Shown here piece after piece: positions 8,406-16,499 of a stretch of 64,000 nt of DNA. The notes under the pieces are model-generated. The model was not told the DNA's origin. It saw only the letters and a list, made by a program, of their open reading frames with translations, and ran no database searches. The position numbers were made by a program, and so were the translations under genes. This DNA comes from Streptomyces sp. NBC_00659. Lineage in GTDB: Bacteria > Actinomycetota > Actinomycetes > Streptomycetales > Streptomycetaceae. The stretch's first letter is position 1. The number at the start of each line of letters is the position of its first letter. The stretch lies in contig NZ_CP109031.1 in NCBI RefSeq assembly GCF_036226925.1, forward strand, positions 1,984,001 to 2,048,000, given 5' to 3'.

Positions 8406-9540
8406 CCATGCGCTGGATCTGGTTGGTGCCCTCGACGATCTGAAGCGCCTTCGCCTCGCGCAGGTACCGCTCGGCCGGGAAGTCGGCGGTGTACCCGTAC
8501 CCGCCCAGGACCTGGACGGCGTCCGTGGTGACCTTCATCGCCCCGTCCGTGCACAGCAGTTTCGCCATGGCCGCCTGCCGGGAGAAGGGCCGGCCCGCGT
8601 CGCGCAGCCGGGCGGCGGACAGACAGAGCGCGCGGCCGGCCTCGACCCGGGTGGCCATGTCCGCGAGCAGGAAGCGGAGCCCCTGGAAGTCCGCGATCCG
8701 CCTCCCGAACTGGCGTCGGACGGTGGCGTACGCGACCGCCTCGTCCAGCGCGGCCTGGGCCAGACCTGTCGCGCAGGCCGCGATGCCGAGCCGCCCGGAG
8801 TCGAGTGCCGACAGGGCGATCGCGAAACCCCGGCCCTCGTCGCCGAGGCGGCGGCCGTCGGCGACCCGCACCCCGTCGAAGTGGACCTGGGCGGTCGGCG
8901 AACCCTTCAGGCCCATCTTCCGCTCGGGCGGCGAAGCACTCAGCCCCTCGGCGTCGCCGGGCACCAGGAAGGCCGTGATGCCCCGCGCGCCCTCGCCGCC
9001 GGTTCGCGCGAACACCGTGTAGAAGTCGGCCACCCCGCCGTGGGTGGTCCACGCCTTGGTGCCGGTGACGACCCAGTCGTCCCCCTGCCGCACCGCCTTC
9101 GTCCGCAGCGCGGCGGCGTCGGAACCCGAGGACGGCCCGGAGAGGCAGTACGCGCCGAGCAGACCACCGCCGAGCATCGCGGGCAGGTGCGCGGCCCGCT
9201 GCGCCTCGGTCCCGTGGTTCGCCAGCGCGTGGCAGGCCAGGGTGTGGACGCTGACGCCGAGGCCCACGGTGAGGCGGGCCATGGCGAGTTCCTCGAGAAC
9301 CTGGAGGTAGACCTCGTACGGCTGGCCGCCGCCGCCGTGGGCGACGTCGTAGGGCAGTCCGAGCAGTCCGGACTCCGAGAGCAGCCCGAAGAGCTCGCGC
9401 GGAAAGCGCCCGGCGTCCTCCTCCTCGGCCGCGTCCGGGGCGATCTCGCGGCGCGCCATGTCACGGACGAGCGCGATCAGGTCCCGGGCCTCGTCCGTGG
9501 GCAGCTGACGGTCCACCGGCCGCGGGGCGGGATCGGGCAC
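8368..9540 (-). CDS. Acyl-CoA dehydrogenase
   Basis: 390 residues with all three domains of the family: the helical N-terminus ([27 protein letters not shown]), the middle beta domain ([40 protein letters not shown]) and the C-terminal helices with [16 protein letters not shown] and [19 protein letters not shown]. The catalytic base is the Glu of [11 protein letters not shown], as in short- and medium-chain enzymes. It oxidises acyl-CoA to trans-2-enoyl-CoA with FAD. GTG start at 9540 with GGGAGGAG upstream. A TetR gene with an activator-free context lies upstream on the same strand. Confidence 0.93.
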   Translation of the reverse strand: MPDPAPRPVDRQLPTDEARDLIALVRDMARREIAPDAAEEEDAGRFPRELFGLLSESGLLGLPYDVAHGGGGQPYEVYLQVLEELAMARLTVGLGVSVHTLACHALANHGTEAQRAAHLPAMLGGGLLGAYCLSGPSSGSDAAALRTKAVRQGDDWVVTGTKAWTTHGGVADFYTVFARTGGEGARGITAFLVPGDAEGLSASPPERKMGLKGSPTAQVHFDGVRVADGRRLGDEGRGFAIALSALDSGRLGIAACATGLAQAALDEAVAYATVRRQFGRRIADFQGLRFLLADMATRVEAGRALCLSAARLRDAGRPFSRQAAMAKLLCTDGAMKVTTDAVQVLGGYGYTADFPAERYLREAKALQIVEGTNQIQRMVIARHLVGPGTG

Positions 9541-9743
9541 GGCGGCGCTCCTCCCTGGTCGGGCACATCGCCGGCGCTCCTCCAGGAGCGACGGCGCCGG
9601 GTCTCACCCGGCCCCGCCGATGCTCCCGGTCCCGGTCGCGGAACCCGGCGAACGGCGGCCGTGGCGCCGGGAGTACGCCCGAAAGGAGGACCATCCGCTC
9701 ATCCGCTCCGGATGCCGGCCAGTCGCCGAGGAGGCCTGCCGAT

Positions 9744-9784
9744 TGGTCCGAACCATTGACAGGGTGGTCTAGTCCTCATACCGT
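9744..9784 (+). promoter_or_regulatory. Orphan chitinase-type promoter with DasR-like repeats
   Basis: Two 12-base repeats, TGGTCCGAACCA (9744-9755) and TGGTCTAGTCCT (9765-9776), flank a -35 TTGACA (9756-9761), which is followed after 17 bases by -10 TACCGT (9779-9784). This is the arrangement of Streptomyces chitinase promoters; the second repeat resembles the DasR site ACTGGTCTAGACCAGT. No rightward gene follows: the next gene is a leftward TetR gene ending five bases on. I read it as the leftover promoter of a lost chitinase gene. Confidence 0.7.
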
Positions 9785-9788
9785 TCCG

Positions 9789-10448
9789 TCAGTCGTCCCG
9801 CCGGGCGTCGGGCGGGGCCACGTACGTGGGATCGAGTTCTTCGACGGCGCGCATCGCGCCCCCCAGCATCTTCACCAGCAGTTCGCGCATGGTGTCGCGC
9901 GGCAGCACCGGATGGCCGATCCAGTCGAGGGTGGCTCCCTCCACGCTGTGCAGCCAGCCGAGCAGGGCTATGCGCGGCAGCGGTCCGACCCTGCCCCTGC
10001 CGTACGCCCCCTCCGCGATCGTCGCGACGATCGCCTCGCGCACCCCGTCGCGGATCGCCTGCACCTCGGTGTCGAAGCCCACTCCGCCCGCGATGATCGT
10101 GCGGTACGCGGCCTGATTGTGCTCGGCATAGAGGAGATAGCCGTCGATCGTGCGCTGGACCCGCTCCACCGGAGGAAGATCCCGACCGTCGGCGGCCCGG
10201 GAGACCAGATCCGCGACCGAGTCCTCGACGATGGCGAGGTAATAGCCGCGCTTGGACTTGAAGTAGTAGTAGATCAGCCCCTTGGCGACATGAGCCTGCC
10301 GTGCGATGTCGTCCATCGACAGGGCGTCGTACGACGTGTCGGCGAACAACTTCCGCCCGATGGCGATGAGTTCGGCGCGGCGCGCCAGTGAGCGGTCGGT
10401 TCCCCGCGCTCGGGGGCGGCCGATCTCGCGCTGTTGACTATTATTCAA
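9789..10448 (-). CDS. TetR/AcrR family transcriptional regulator
   Basis: About 219 residues. The N-terminal DNA-binding domain reads RRAELIAIGRKLFADTSYDALSMDDIARQAHVAKGLIYYYFKSKRGYYLAIV, a textbook TetR helix-turn-helix. The ligand domain is helical and includes an NQAAYRTIIAGGVGFD segment seen in regulators of fatty-acid-related genes. The start is uncertain: a TTG at 10448 gives the amino terminus LNNSQQREIGRPRARG, preceded by AT-rich DNA; an ATG at 10514 would add 22 unlikely residues. It probably regulates the acyl-CoA dehydrogenase downstream. Confidence 0.87.
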   Translation of the reverse strand: MNNSQQREIGRPRARGTDRSLARRAELIAIGRKLFADTSYDALSMDDIARQAHVAKGLIYYYFKSKRGYYLAIVEDSVADLVSRAADGRDLPPVERVQRTIDGYLLYAEHNQAAYRTIIAGGVGFDTEVQAIRDGVREAIVATIAEGAYGRGRVGPLPRIALLGWLHSVEGATLDWIGHPVLPRDTMRELLVKMLGGAMRAVEELDPTYVAPPDARRDD

Positions 10449-10583
10449 TTCCGGCCCTGGTCTCCAACTGCCGACGGAACATCCGCAGTATGGCAGAACC
10501 GTGCCGACCGTCATCCGGGGGCGATCGCCGCCCTGGCCGTCATGCGGGGCAGCGCGCCGTGGGCCCCTGGCGCCGGCGCCGCC

Positions 10584-10730
10584 TCAGAGCAGACCGAGCC
10601 GTGTCACCAGCATCGCCACCACCACCACGAAGATCCAGCCCAGGACGTGTTCGAGGATCTTCGGGCCGTTGTCCTCGGGGCCTCCGGTACGGGTACGGAG
10701 ACGAGGGGCGGTGGCGGAACTCGCGGTCAT
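10584..10730 (-). CDS. Small single-span membrane protein
   Basis: 48 residues: a polar, positively charged N-terminus (MTASSATAPRLRTRTGG) followed by one clear transmembrane helix, ILEHVLGWIFVVVVAMLVTRLGLL. ATG at 10730 with GAG six bases upstream. No known family recognised. The codon use fits the neighbourhood and the hydrophobic segment would be unlikely by chance in an unrelated frame. Role unknown. Confidence 0.6.
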   Translation of the reverse strand: MTASSATAPRLRTRTGGPEDNGPKILEHVLGWIFVVVVAMLVTRLGLL

Positions 10731-10930
10731 GGCATCTCGCTGACGTAGTGGTGCGGTGACGTCCCCCGCCTCCCGTCGGCTCCCCACCGACCCGACCACC
10801 TTGCCACCGGAGCCGCCGTCACCGGTAGAGACCCAGGTCACCTCCGCCGGCCCGGCGGCTCCCGATCCCGCCGGATTCCACCCGGCGGGCCCGCGTGTGC
10901 GTCTCGTCACACGGCGCCCAGGACGGCCGG

Positions 10931-10975
10931 AAGCCCGCCGTCGGCCAGGCTCCGGCCGGCCCACGGCGGGCTTCG
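10931..10975 (-). terminator. Hairpin downstream of the C39-like peptidase gene
   Basis: GAAGCCCGCCGT (10931-10942) and ACGGCGGGCTTC (10964-10975) form a perfect 12-base-pair stem with a 21-base loop, about 75 bases past the peptidase stop. The remainder of the 318-base gap 10731-11048 holds no gene I can support. Confidence 0.6.
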
Positions 10976-11048
10976 GAACGACTCAGGACCGGCCCATGGA
11001 CGGGTGTCCGGGCGAGCCCGGACCCGCCCGGCGGGGCCGCGCCTCACA

Positions 11049-12401
11049 TCAGCGGATGCCCACCGCCGCGAGCGCCTTGCGCTGACGCGGCGAGGGATGC
11101 GCCGGGAAGTACAGGTAGCAGACCCCGCCGGTACCGGAGACGACCTTCCCGGAGGCGTTGTAGCGCTTGGTCCGCAGCCAGATGTTCTCCCACTCGGAGC
11201 GCTTGTAGATCCTGCGCACCGCGTCGTCGCCGGGCGACGCCGGGTCGTTGGCGATCACGTCGCCGTCCGCGGTGAACCCTATGACCGTCATGAGGTGGCC
11301 CGAGGTGCCGTAACCCGCGCCCGTCAGCTCGGTCTTGAGGAACGACTGGGACGTTATGGCCGGGATGCCGGCGGCGATCAGCGTCTCCAGGTCGGCGAGC
11401 GACCCGAGCCGGGTCACCACGCCCTGGAGGTCCTTGTACGTGGCCGCGTAGGCGGCGTTGAAGGGCCAGTTGCCGCAGCCGGCGTACTGGTAGTCGTAGG
11501 TGGAGCGGGCCGCGAGGCACACCTGTGGGTCGGTGTACGACGGGTCGACCCAGGCGAGCTGCTCCGCGGTCGGCCTGCGCCCCCAGTACTCGATGATCAT
11601 CTGCGAGGAGGTGGGGCTGCACCAGGCCTCGCCGCCGTTGTCGTACTCGGGGTACTGACCGGCGTGGATCTCCTGCGAGTAGCGCGGAACGTTCAGTTCC
11701 CGGGCCAGGCCCGGGGCCGAGGCGGGGACGGTGAAGCGGTCCGGGATGTCGGAGCCCATCGCGCCCAGCCGCCACACGGTGGGCGTGATCCTGGTACCCG
11801 GGGTGCGGTAGAGGGTCAGGCGCAGCCGGTACGAGACGAGGCGCAGGCCGGAGGCGGCGTCGTCGATGGAGAAGGTGTCCGTCCAGATCGTGCTGCGGCC
11901 GTCGGTCTGGTCGTCCACGGAGGTGCGCCTGATGTCCTGGTCACCGGAGGCCCAGCGGCCCATCACGTACCAGGGCGTGTCCGTGCCGTCGGAGTAGGTG
12001 CCGGTCAGCTCGACCTGGAGCCAGGTGCCGGCCGGGGTGTGCGCGTTCCAGGAGGAGATGACCTCCGTCGAGGGGACGGCGAGACGGTGGACCGGCGAGG
12101 TCCAGGTCGCGTACTCCCAGGTGGCGGTCCTGCCGGTGTGCGGGTCGGTGTAGTCCGTCGTGCCGGCCGGGGCTGCGATCACCAGCCCGGGGCGGACGCC
12201 CGGCACGGCCCGCGCGCCGTGCACGCTGCCCGCGCGCCAGTCGCTGTACGAGGTCCAGGCGCGGTTGTCGACAAGACGGCCGGGCGCTCCGGTCCGGCGG
12301 GCCGGAGCGGCGGCGGCCGGCGGGCCCACGGCCCCCACCGTCGCCGCGGCCACCGCGGCGGCCAGGACGATTCTGCGGGACGGCTGTTCGGCTCTGCTCA
12401 T
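11049..12401 (-). CDS. Secreted C39-like cysteine peptidase, Tat signal
   Basis: 450 residues. The N-terminus SRRIVLAAAVAAATVGAVG with AAAAPA is a twin-arginine type signal peptide. Residues about 40-230 form a beta-rich region (PVHRLAVPSTEVISSWNAHTP, LRLVSYRLRLTLYR). The C-terminal papain-like domain has Cys261 in NGGEAWCSPTSSQM, His369 in TSGHLMTVIGF and Asp386 in VIANDPAS, the triad of the peptidase C39-like family. It presumably acts outside the cell on peptides or proteins. It is monocistronic, with terminators on both sides. Confidence 0.88.
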   Translation of the reverse strand: MSRAEQPSRRIVLAAAVAAATVGAVGPPAAAAPARRTGAPGRLVDNRAWTSYSDWRAGSVHGARAVPGVRPGLVIAAPAGTTDYTDPHTGRTATWEYATWTSPVHRLAVPSTEVISSWNAHTPAGTWLQVELTGTYSDGTDTPWYVMGRWASGDQDIRRTSVDDQTDGRSTIWTDTFSIDDAASGLRLVSYRLRLTLYRTPGTRITPTVWRLGAMGSDIPDRFTVPASAPGLARELNVPRYSQEIHAGQYPEYDNGGEAWCSPTSSQMIIEYWGRRPTAEQLAWVDPSYTDPQVCLAARSTYDYQYAGCGNWPFNAAYAATYKDLQGVVTRLGSLADLETLIAAGIPAITSQSFLKTELTGAGYGTSGHLMTVIGFTADGDVIANDPASPGDDAVRRIYKRSEWENIWLRTKRYNASGKVVSGTGGVCYLYFPAHPSPRQRKALAAVGIR

Positions 12402-12562
12402 GGGTGGAGAACCCCCAGGTGTCCGGAACGGGCGGGCCCAATGCTCTGTCGTGCGCCAACTATGGACGCCGGAGGGTGACTTCTGCCAGCACTTCGGCCC
12501 GTGCCACGCCCACCAATATTGGTCGGGACCACTGGCATGACCTGGGGCGCCTCGGTCCACGG

Positions 12563-12594
12563 CCCCTCGGCCCGGCGGGTGCCGGGCCGAGGGG
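12563..12594 (-). terminator. Terminator of the APC permease gene
   Basis: CCCCTCGGCCCGGC (12563-12576) and GCCGGGCCGAGGGG (12581-12594) make a perfect 14-base-pair stem with a GGGT loop, starting eight bases after the permease stop on the leftward strand. Confidence 0.85.
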
Positions 12595-12601
12595 CGGGCG
12601 G

Positions 12602-14143
12602 TCAGACGAGGTCCATGGCTGCGACCTCGTCGGGGCGGCCGTAGCTGACGGGGCCCTGGAAGCGGCGGCGCGCCGTGGCGAACCACCACACCGTCGCGAC
12701 GATCAGCACCACGGCCAGGGCGATCGAGGCGTAGTTGAAGTTGTCCCCGGTGATCGGTGAGACCTGGGGCAGCATGAAGAGCACGCTGCTGGCGAGGATC
12801 CAGGTCACGGCCACCCAGCCGACGGGCTTGCTCCAGCGGCCCAGGTTCCAGGGGCCGGGCTGGAACTCGTCGCCGAGCCGCAGCCGCAGGAAGACCGGAA
12901 CGGCGTAGGCGAGGAAGAGTCCGACGACGTTGACGCTGACGATGGCCGTGAACGCGGTGTGCGACCACCATCCGGGCAGGACGAGGACCAGCGAGCAGGC
13001 GACCGCCAGCCATACGGCCTTGACGGGTGTACGGGTGCGCGGCGAGACGGAGTGCCACCAGCGGGAGCCCGGCATCGCGCCGTCCCGGGAGAAGGCGAAG
13101 ATCTGCCGGGTGTTGCTGGTCAGGTTGGCCAGCCCGCAGAACAGCATGGAGCCGATCACCACGAGCAGGATGACCTTAGCCATGCCCATGCCAAGTCCAT
13201 CGATGAGGATCTGCACGGGCGGCGCCGACGATCCGGCGACCCGGTCATAATCATGAATGCTGTACACAAGGGCAAGCATCAGGATGAGCCCGGTGATCGC
13301 CGAATAGGCGATCGAACGGGTGATCCCCTTTGGCGCGTTGACCGTGGCCCGCACCGTTTCCTCGGACATGTGGAAGCTGCCGTCGAAGCCCGTGAAGGTC
13401 CAGCTGGTGACCAGCAGACCGAGCATCCCTCCGTAAATCCCGTTCGTGAAACCGGTGTTGTTCGCGAAATGCGTGACGAACGAGGCCGACTGGTGGTCGT
13501 CGGGCATCACGATGAGTGTGCTCACGATCACGACGAGTCCGACGAGCAGCCACCACACGGAGATCCGGTTGAGCACGGCGACGAGCTGGACGGTGTAGGT
13601 ATTGGCCAAACCCTGGAGCACGATGATCACCGCGGTGATCAGGACCGTCTGCTGGGCGGTCGGCTCGTACGAGTGCCACTGCAGGGCGACGAACGCCTGG
13701 ATGAAGGTGGCGGCCGCGTATCCGGTGGCGGCCGTGCCTCCCACCTGACCCACGAAATTCAGCCACCCCGTGTACCAGGACCAGGCGCCCTTGTGCCGCT
13801 TGGCGAGCTTGCCGGCGGAGAAATAGAGCGCCCCGCTCGTCGGATAGGCGGAGGCGACTTCCGCCATCGCGGCACCGATGAAGAGCACCATCACGGATAC
13901 GCCGATCCAGCCGAACACGAGAACGCGAGGGCCGCCTGCATTCAATCCGAAACCGAAGGACGAGAAAATACCCGAAATGATGTTGATGATCGTGAAGGAT
14001 ATCGCGAAGTTGTCGAATGCCTGGAATCGACGGGTGAGCTTTCTCGGATATCCCATCGCGTGAAGCGTGGCATCGTCGTCGAAGGCGGCGGAATCATTTC
14101 CGACGTCGGTTCTCCGACTTGGGGCCGATATTCGTTCCGACAC
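12602..14143 (-). CDS. APC-family amino acid permease
   Basis: 513 residues with about 12 transmembrane helices. MGYPRKLTRRFQAFDNFAISFTIINIISGIFSSFGFGLNAGGP is the entry region of the amino acid/choline transporter branch (GABA permease, eukaryotic Bat1), and TNTRQIFAFSRDGAMPGS is the cytoplasmic motif typical of that branch. It likely imports GABA or another amino acid by proton or exchange coupling. GTG start at 14143 with AGAAAGG upstream; it lies 50 bases after the end of the next gene upstream, so the two may form a unit. Confidence 0.9.
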   Translation of the reverse strand: MSERISAPSRRTDVGNDSAAFDDDATLHAMGYPRKLTRRFQAFDNFAISFTIINIISGIFSSFGFGLNAGGPRVLVFGWIGVSVMVLFIGAAMAEVASAYPTSGALYFSAGKLAKRHKGAWSWYTGWLNFVGQVGGTAATGYAAATFIQAFVALQWHSYEPTAQQTVLITAVIIVLQGLANTYTVQLVAVLNRISVWWLLVGLVVIVSTLIVMPDDHQSASFVTHFANNTGFTNGIYGGMLGLLVTSWTFTGFDGSFHMSEETVRATVNAPKGITRSIAYSAITGLILMLALVYSIHDYDRVAGSSAPPVQILIDGLGMGMAKVILLVVIGSMLFCGLANLTSNTRQIFAFSRDGAMPGSRWWHSVSPRTRTPVKAVWLAVACSLVLVLPGWWSHTAFTAIVSVNVVGLFLAYAVPVFLRLRLGDEFQPGPWNLGRWSKPVGWVAVTWILASSVLFMLPQVSPITGDNFNYASIALAVVLIVATVWWFATARRRFQGPVSYGRPDEVAAMDLV

Positions 14144-14193
14144 AACTGACCTTTCTCTCGGGGGTCGATGAGGACGTCGGGGAGGGCCGCCGG

Positions 14194-15150
14194 TCAGCCG
14201 GCCCCCGGCACGGGCAGGCCGCAGGCGCGGCGGGCGCGGGAGAGCTGCTCCTCGGGTTCGCCGAACACGCTCCACGGCATCCGGCAGGCGTACGGCCCCA
14301 TCGCCATGAGCACCGCGCGGGCCTCGAACTCGCGCTGCGCCATGAAGAGCGCGTGCGCCAGGTACGCCAGATCGAGCACCGGCGTGAAGCGGTATCCGGA
14401 CGCCTCAGGCAGCCAGTTCTGGTAGATCGCGAGCGCCGTGGAGCGCCACTGCGGCTGCTCCCAGGTGCGGTCGACCAGGAGCTGCGTGGGGTTGTAGCTC
14501 TCCACCAGGGCCACCAGCGGCAGCAGCCGAAGGGGCGAGGAGGCGGGGGCACGCTGGCTCAGGAAGGCGGCGACGTCCCAGGCGGCGTTCACGGAACCGC
14601 CGTAGCGCGTGAAGAAGAAGGCCAGGAACCGGTGATGGCCTTCACGGTTCCAGGGGTCGAGGCGCAGGACGTGCGAGAACAGGCGCCAGGGGCCGAGAGG
14701 CTGGGTCAGCAGCCCCTGCGGGGCCGGATCGCGCAGGTCGTGCAGCCGGGCCATGGACAGCCGGGCGACCCAGGGCGTGGGATCGGCGCGGTCCATCACC
14801 GCGGCCCGGTCGCAGGCGGTCAGCGCTATGCGTTCCAGCGCCTCGGCCCGGTCGTCCTTGGCGTCGGCCGCGCGTAACGCCCGCAGCACGGCCACGCGGG
14901 CCCACATCAGGGCGGCCTCGGGGGTCTGTTCCTCCGCCAGCCAGCGTTCGGTGAGATCGGAGTCGGCGGCCTCGGAGGCGAGGACCAGGGACCGATGGGC
15001 CCGTAATCCGTAGTCGGAGCGGGTCTCCTTCAGAGCTTCGTGGGCCCTCAGATAGCGGCCGGCTCTGACGTCCGTGCAGACGCTCGCGAGTCTGCGGTCG
15101 TCGGCCGCCGGATGCCACACATACTGCCCCTCGAATAAGCCCGCGGCCAT
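14194..15150 (-). CDS. Conserved hypothetical protein, all-helical
   Basis: 318 residues, soluble, almost entirely alpha-helical by composition with TPR-like spacing (ADDRRLASVCTDVRAGRYLRAHEALKETRSDYGLRAHRSLVLAS). DRADPTPWVARLSMARL, RLDPWNREGHHRFLAFFF and WDVAAFLSQRAPASSPLRLLPLVALVE look conserved but I do not recognise a named family. ATG at 15150 preceded closely by GGGGAAG. Located just upstream of the permease gene on the same strand and divergent from the kinase gene. Confidence 0.72.
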   Translation of the reverse strand: MAAGLFEGQYVWHPAADDRRLASVCTDVRAGRYLRAHEALKETRSDYGLRAHRSLVLASEAADSDLTERWLAEEQTPEAALMWARVAVLRALRAADAKDDRAEALERIALTACDRAAVMDRADPTPWVARLSMARLHDLRDPAPQGLLTQPLGPWRLFSHVLRLDPWNREGHHRFLAFFFTRYGGSVNAAWDVAAFLSQRAPASSPLRLLPLVALVESYNPTQLLVDRTWEQPQWRSTALAIYQNWLPEASGYRFTPVLDLAYLAHALFMAQREFEARAVLMAMGPYACRMPWSVFGEPEEQLSRARRACGLPVPGAG

Positions 15151-15304
15151 CTTCCCCAGTCCATCCCCGTACGACGCTTGCGTTCCCCGACAGGAACCCT
15201 ACTCAGCATCTACGAGTACCGGAACGTCCTATCCGAAATACCTCGTTCCGTGGGGCCGGGAATTTTCGGCGCGGCCCCCGAAGTTCTTGAGGATTGTTCA
15301 ATGA

Positions 15305-16033
15305 ATGGTTCAATACGACACCATCCTGAACCCATGGATCCGCTGTGGACGGCGCCTCGATAGAATGTTCCACAGGACTGTGCCAACCTCGCACCTCACC
15401 CCGGGAAAACCCATTCACGACCTCGCCTCACGGCTGCGCCGGCTGCCGCCCTCCTGCGGGCCCGTCCGCCTCGTCGGCGTGGACGGTCACGCCGGCTCCG
15501 GAAAGACCACGTTCGCCGGGAGACTGGCGACGGCACTGGGCGGGGCGCCCGTCCTGCACCTCGACGACATCGCCACCCACGAGGAGCTCTTCGGCTGGAC
15601 CGAGCGCCTGCTGAGCGGGGTGATCGAGCCGTTCGGGCGCGGCGAGCCAGCACGCTACGCCCCCTACGACTGGACGACCCGGGAGTTCGGACCGGTGTGC
15701 GAGCTGCCGGCCGCGCCCGTGGTGCTCCTGGAGGGCGTCGGCGCGGGACGCCGTGCGCTGCGGCCGTGGCTCGCGCGACTGCTGTGGATGGAGTTGCCCC
15801 ACGAGCAGGCCTGGGCGCGGGGACGGCGACGGGACGGGGAGGCACAGAGCGAGTTCTGGGACGGATGGGTCCGCGCCGAGCGCCGGCACTTCGCCGAGGA
15901 CCCCACGCGACCGTTCGCGGACCATGTGGTGCGGCAGTGTCCAGAGGGATACGAGGTGCTACGGGGGCCTGCTGGGACGGCTGGACCGGACCAGTTCATC
16001 ACGCACCGTGATGGACCATCCGCAGCGTGCTGA
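15305..16033 (+). CDS. P-loop kinase, uridine-kinase-like
   Basis: Up to 242 residues. VRLVGVDGHAGSGKTTFAG is a Walker A loop of the nucleoside kinase type, and VLHLDDIATHEELFGW and VVLLEGVGAGRRALRPW match the substrate and Walker B-like regions of uridine kinase/AAA-18 proteins. It is likely a small-molecule kinase; the substrate is unknown. The start is uncertain: ATG at 15305 or ATG at 15365 (MFHRTVPTSHL), the latter giving 222 residues. The upstream DNA (15200-15320) is AT-rich compared with its surroundings and probably holds promoters for this and the divergent gene. Confidence 0.75.
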   Translation: MVQYDTILNPWIRCGRRLDRMFHRTVPTSHLTPGKPIHDLASRLRRLPPSCGPVRLVGVDGHAGSGKTTFAGRLATALGGAPVLHLDDIATHEELFGWTERLLSGVIEPFGRGEPARYAPYDWTTREFGPVCELPAAPVVLLEGVGAGRRALRPWLARLLWMELPHEQAWARGRRRDGEAQSEFWDGWVRAERRHFAEDPTRPFADHVVRQCPEGYEVLRGPAGTAGPDQFITHRDGPSAAC

Positions 16034-16082
16034 AGTTGTGAAGACCCACTCCGGAGAAGTTGCCTCAGTGCCCCAACTCTGC

Positions 16083-16112
16083 TTGACCAGGGGGCCGTAC
16101 AGGTCTTACGTT
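16083..16112 (+). promoter_or_regulatory. Sigma-70-type promoter before a candidate small RNA
   Basis: TTGACC (16083-16088) and TACGTT (16107-16112) separated by 18 bases fit a housekeeping (HrdB) promoter. Transcription would begin near 16119, immediately before two hairpins and with no start codon in the product. Confidence 0.5.
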
Positions 16113-16118
16113 CTGAAG

Positions 16119-16190
16119 CAGCGGCCCTTCGGGAGCCGCCCGCAGTCGCGAAGCCCCCGGTTGTTCCCCCGTGATCGGGGGCTTCGTTCT
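16119..16190 (+). ncRNA. Candidate small RNA or attenuated leader, about 72 nt
   Basis: The expected transcript has a first hairpin GCGGCCC-TTCG-GG-A-GCCGC (16121-16139) with a stable UUCG tetraloop, followed by a ten-base-pair intrinsic terminator, GAAGCCCCCG (16150-16159) with CGGGGGCTTC (16176-16185), then GTTCT. The unit sits between the kinase stop (16033) and the AAA+ gene (16500) and codes for no protein. It could be a free small RNA or a leader of the downstream gene. A streptomycete small RNA named after the neighbouring SCO1434 has been reported as I recall; identity was not checked. Confidence 0.5.
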
Positions 16191-16499
16191 GCCCACACCC
16201 TCTCTTTCCGGACGCCCCACGGCGTGATTCGCTCACCCTGGGTCACCGTTCGCAGTGCGCCCCATATGCTCCCACCTCGTGGAACGGGCTGTGCGGCACC
16301 CTTCGGCAGGCCCGTCCACCGCAGGTACGATGCCTCTCGGTGCGACTTTCGGACGGTTGCTGTGCCGCACCGCTTCAACTCCCGTCCGCGGCACAGTCGT
16401 TCGACCAGAGCTGCCGACGGGCACCGGCCCGGCGGCAAGGGGATGTCCTGATCCGCGAGGCACTCCCCGACCATCGGGGGCACGGTTTGTGGGGGACGG

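Noticed and set aside
10756..11085. + strand frame of 109 residues between the microprotein and peptidase genes
   Set aside because: Pro/Arg-rich composition, overlaps a clear terminator hairpin and the 3' end of the peptidase gene.
16119..16190. Considered as a tRNA gene
   Set aside because: No D, anticodon and T arms with CCA-type acceptor; it is two hairpins, the second a terminator.
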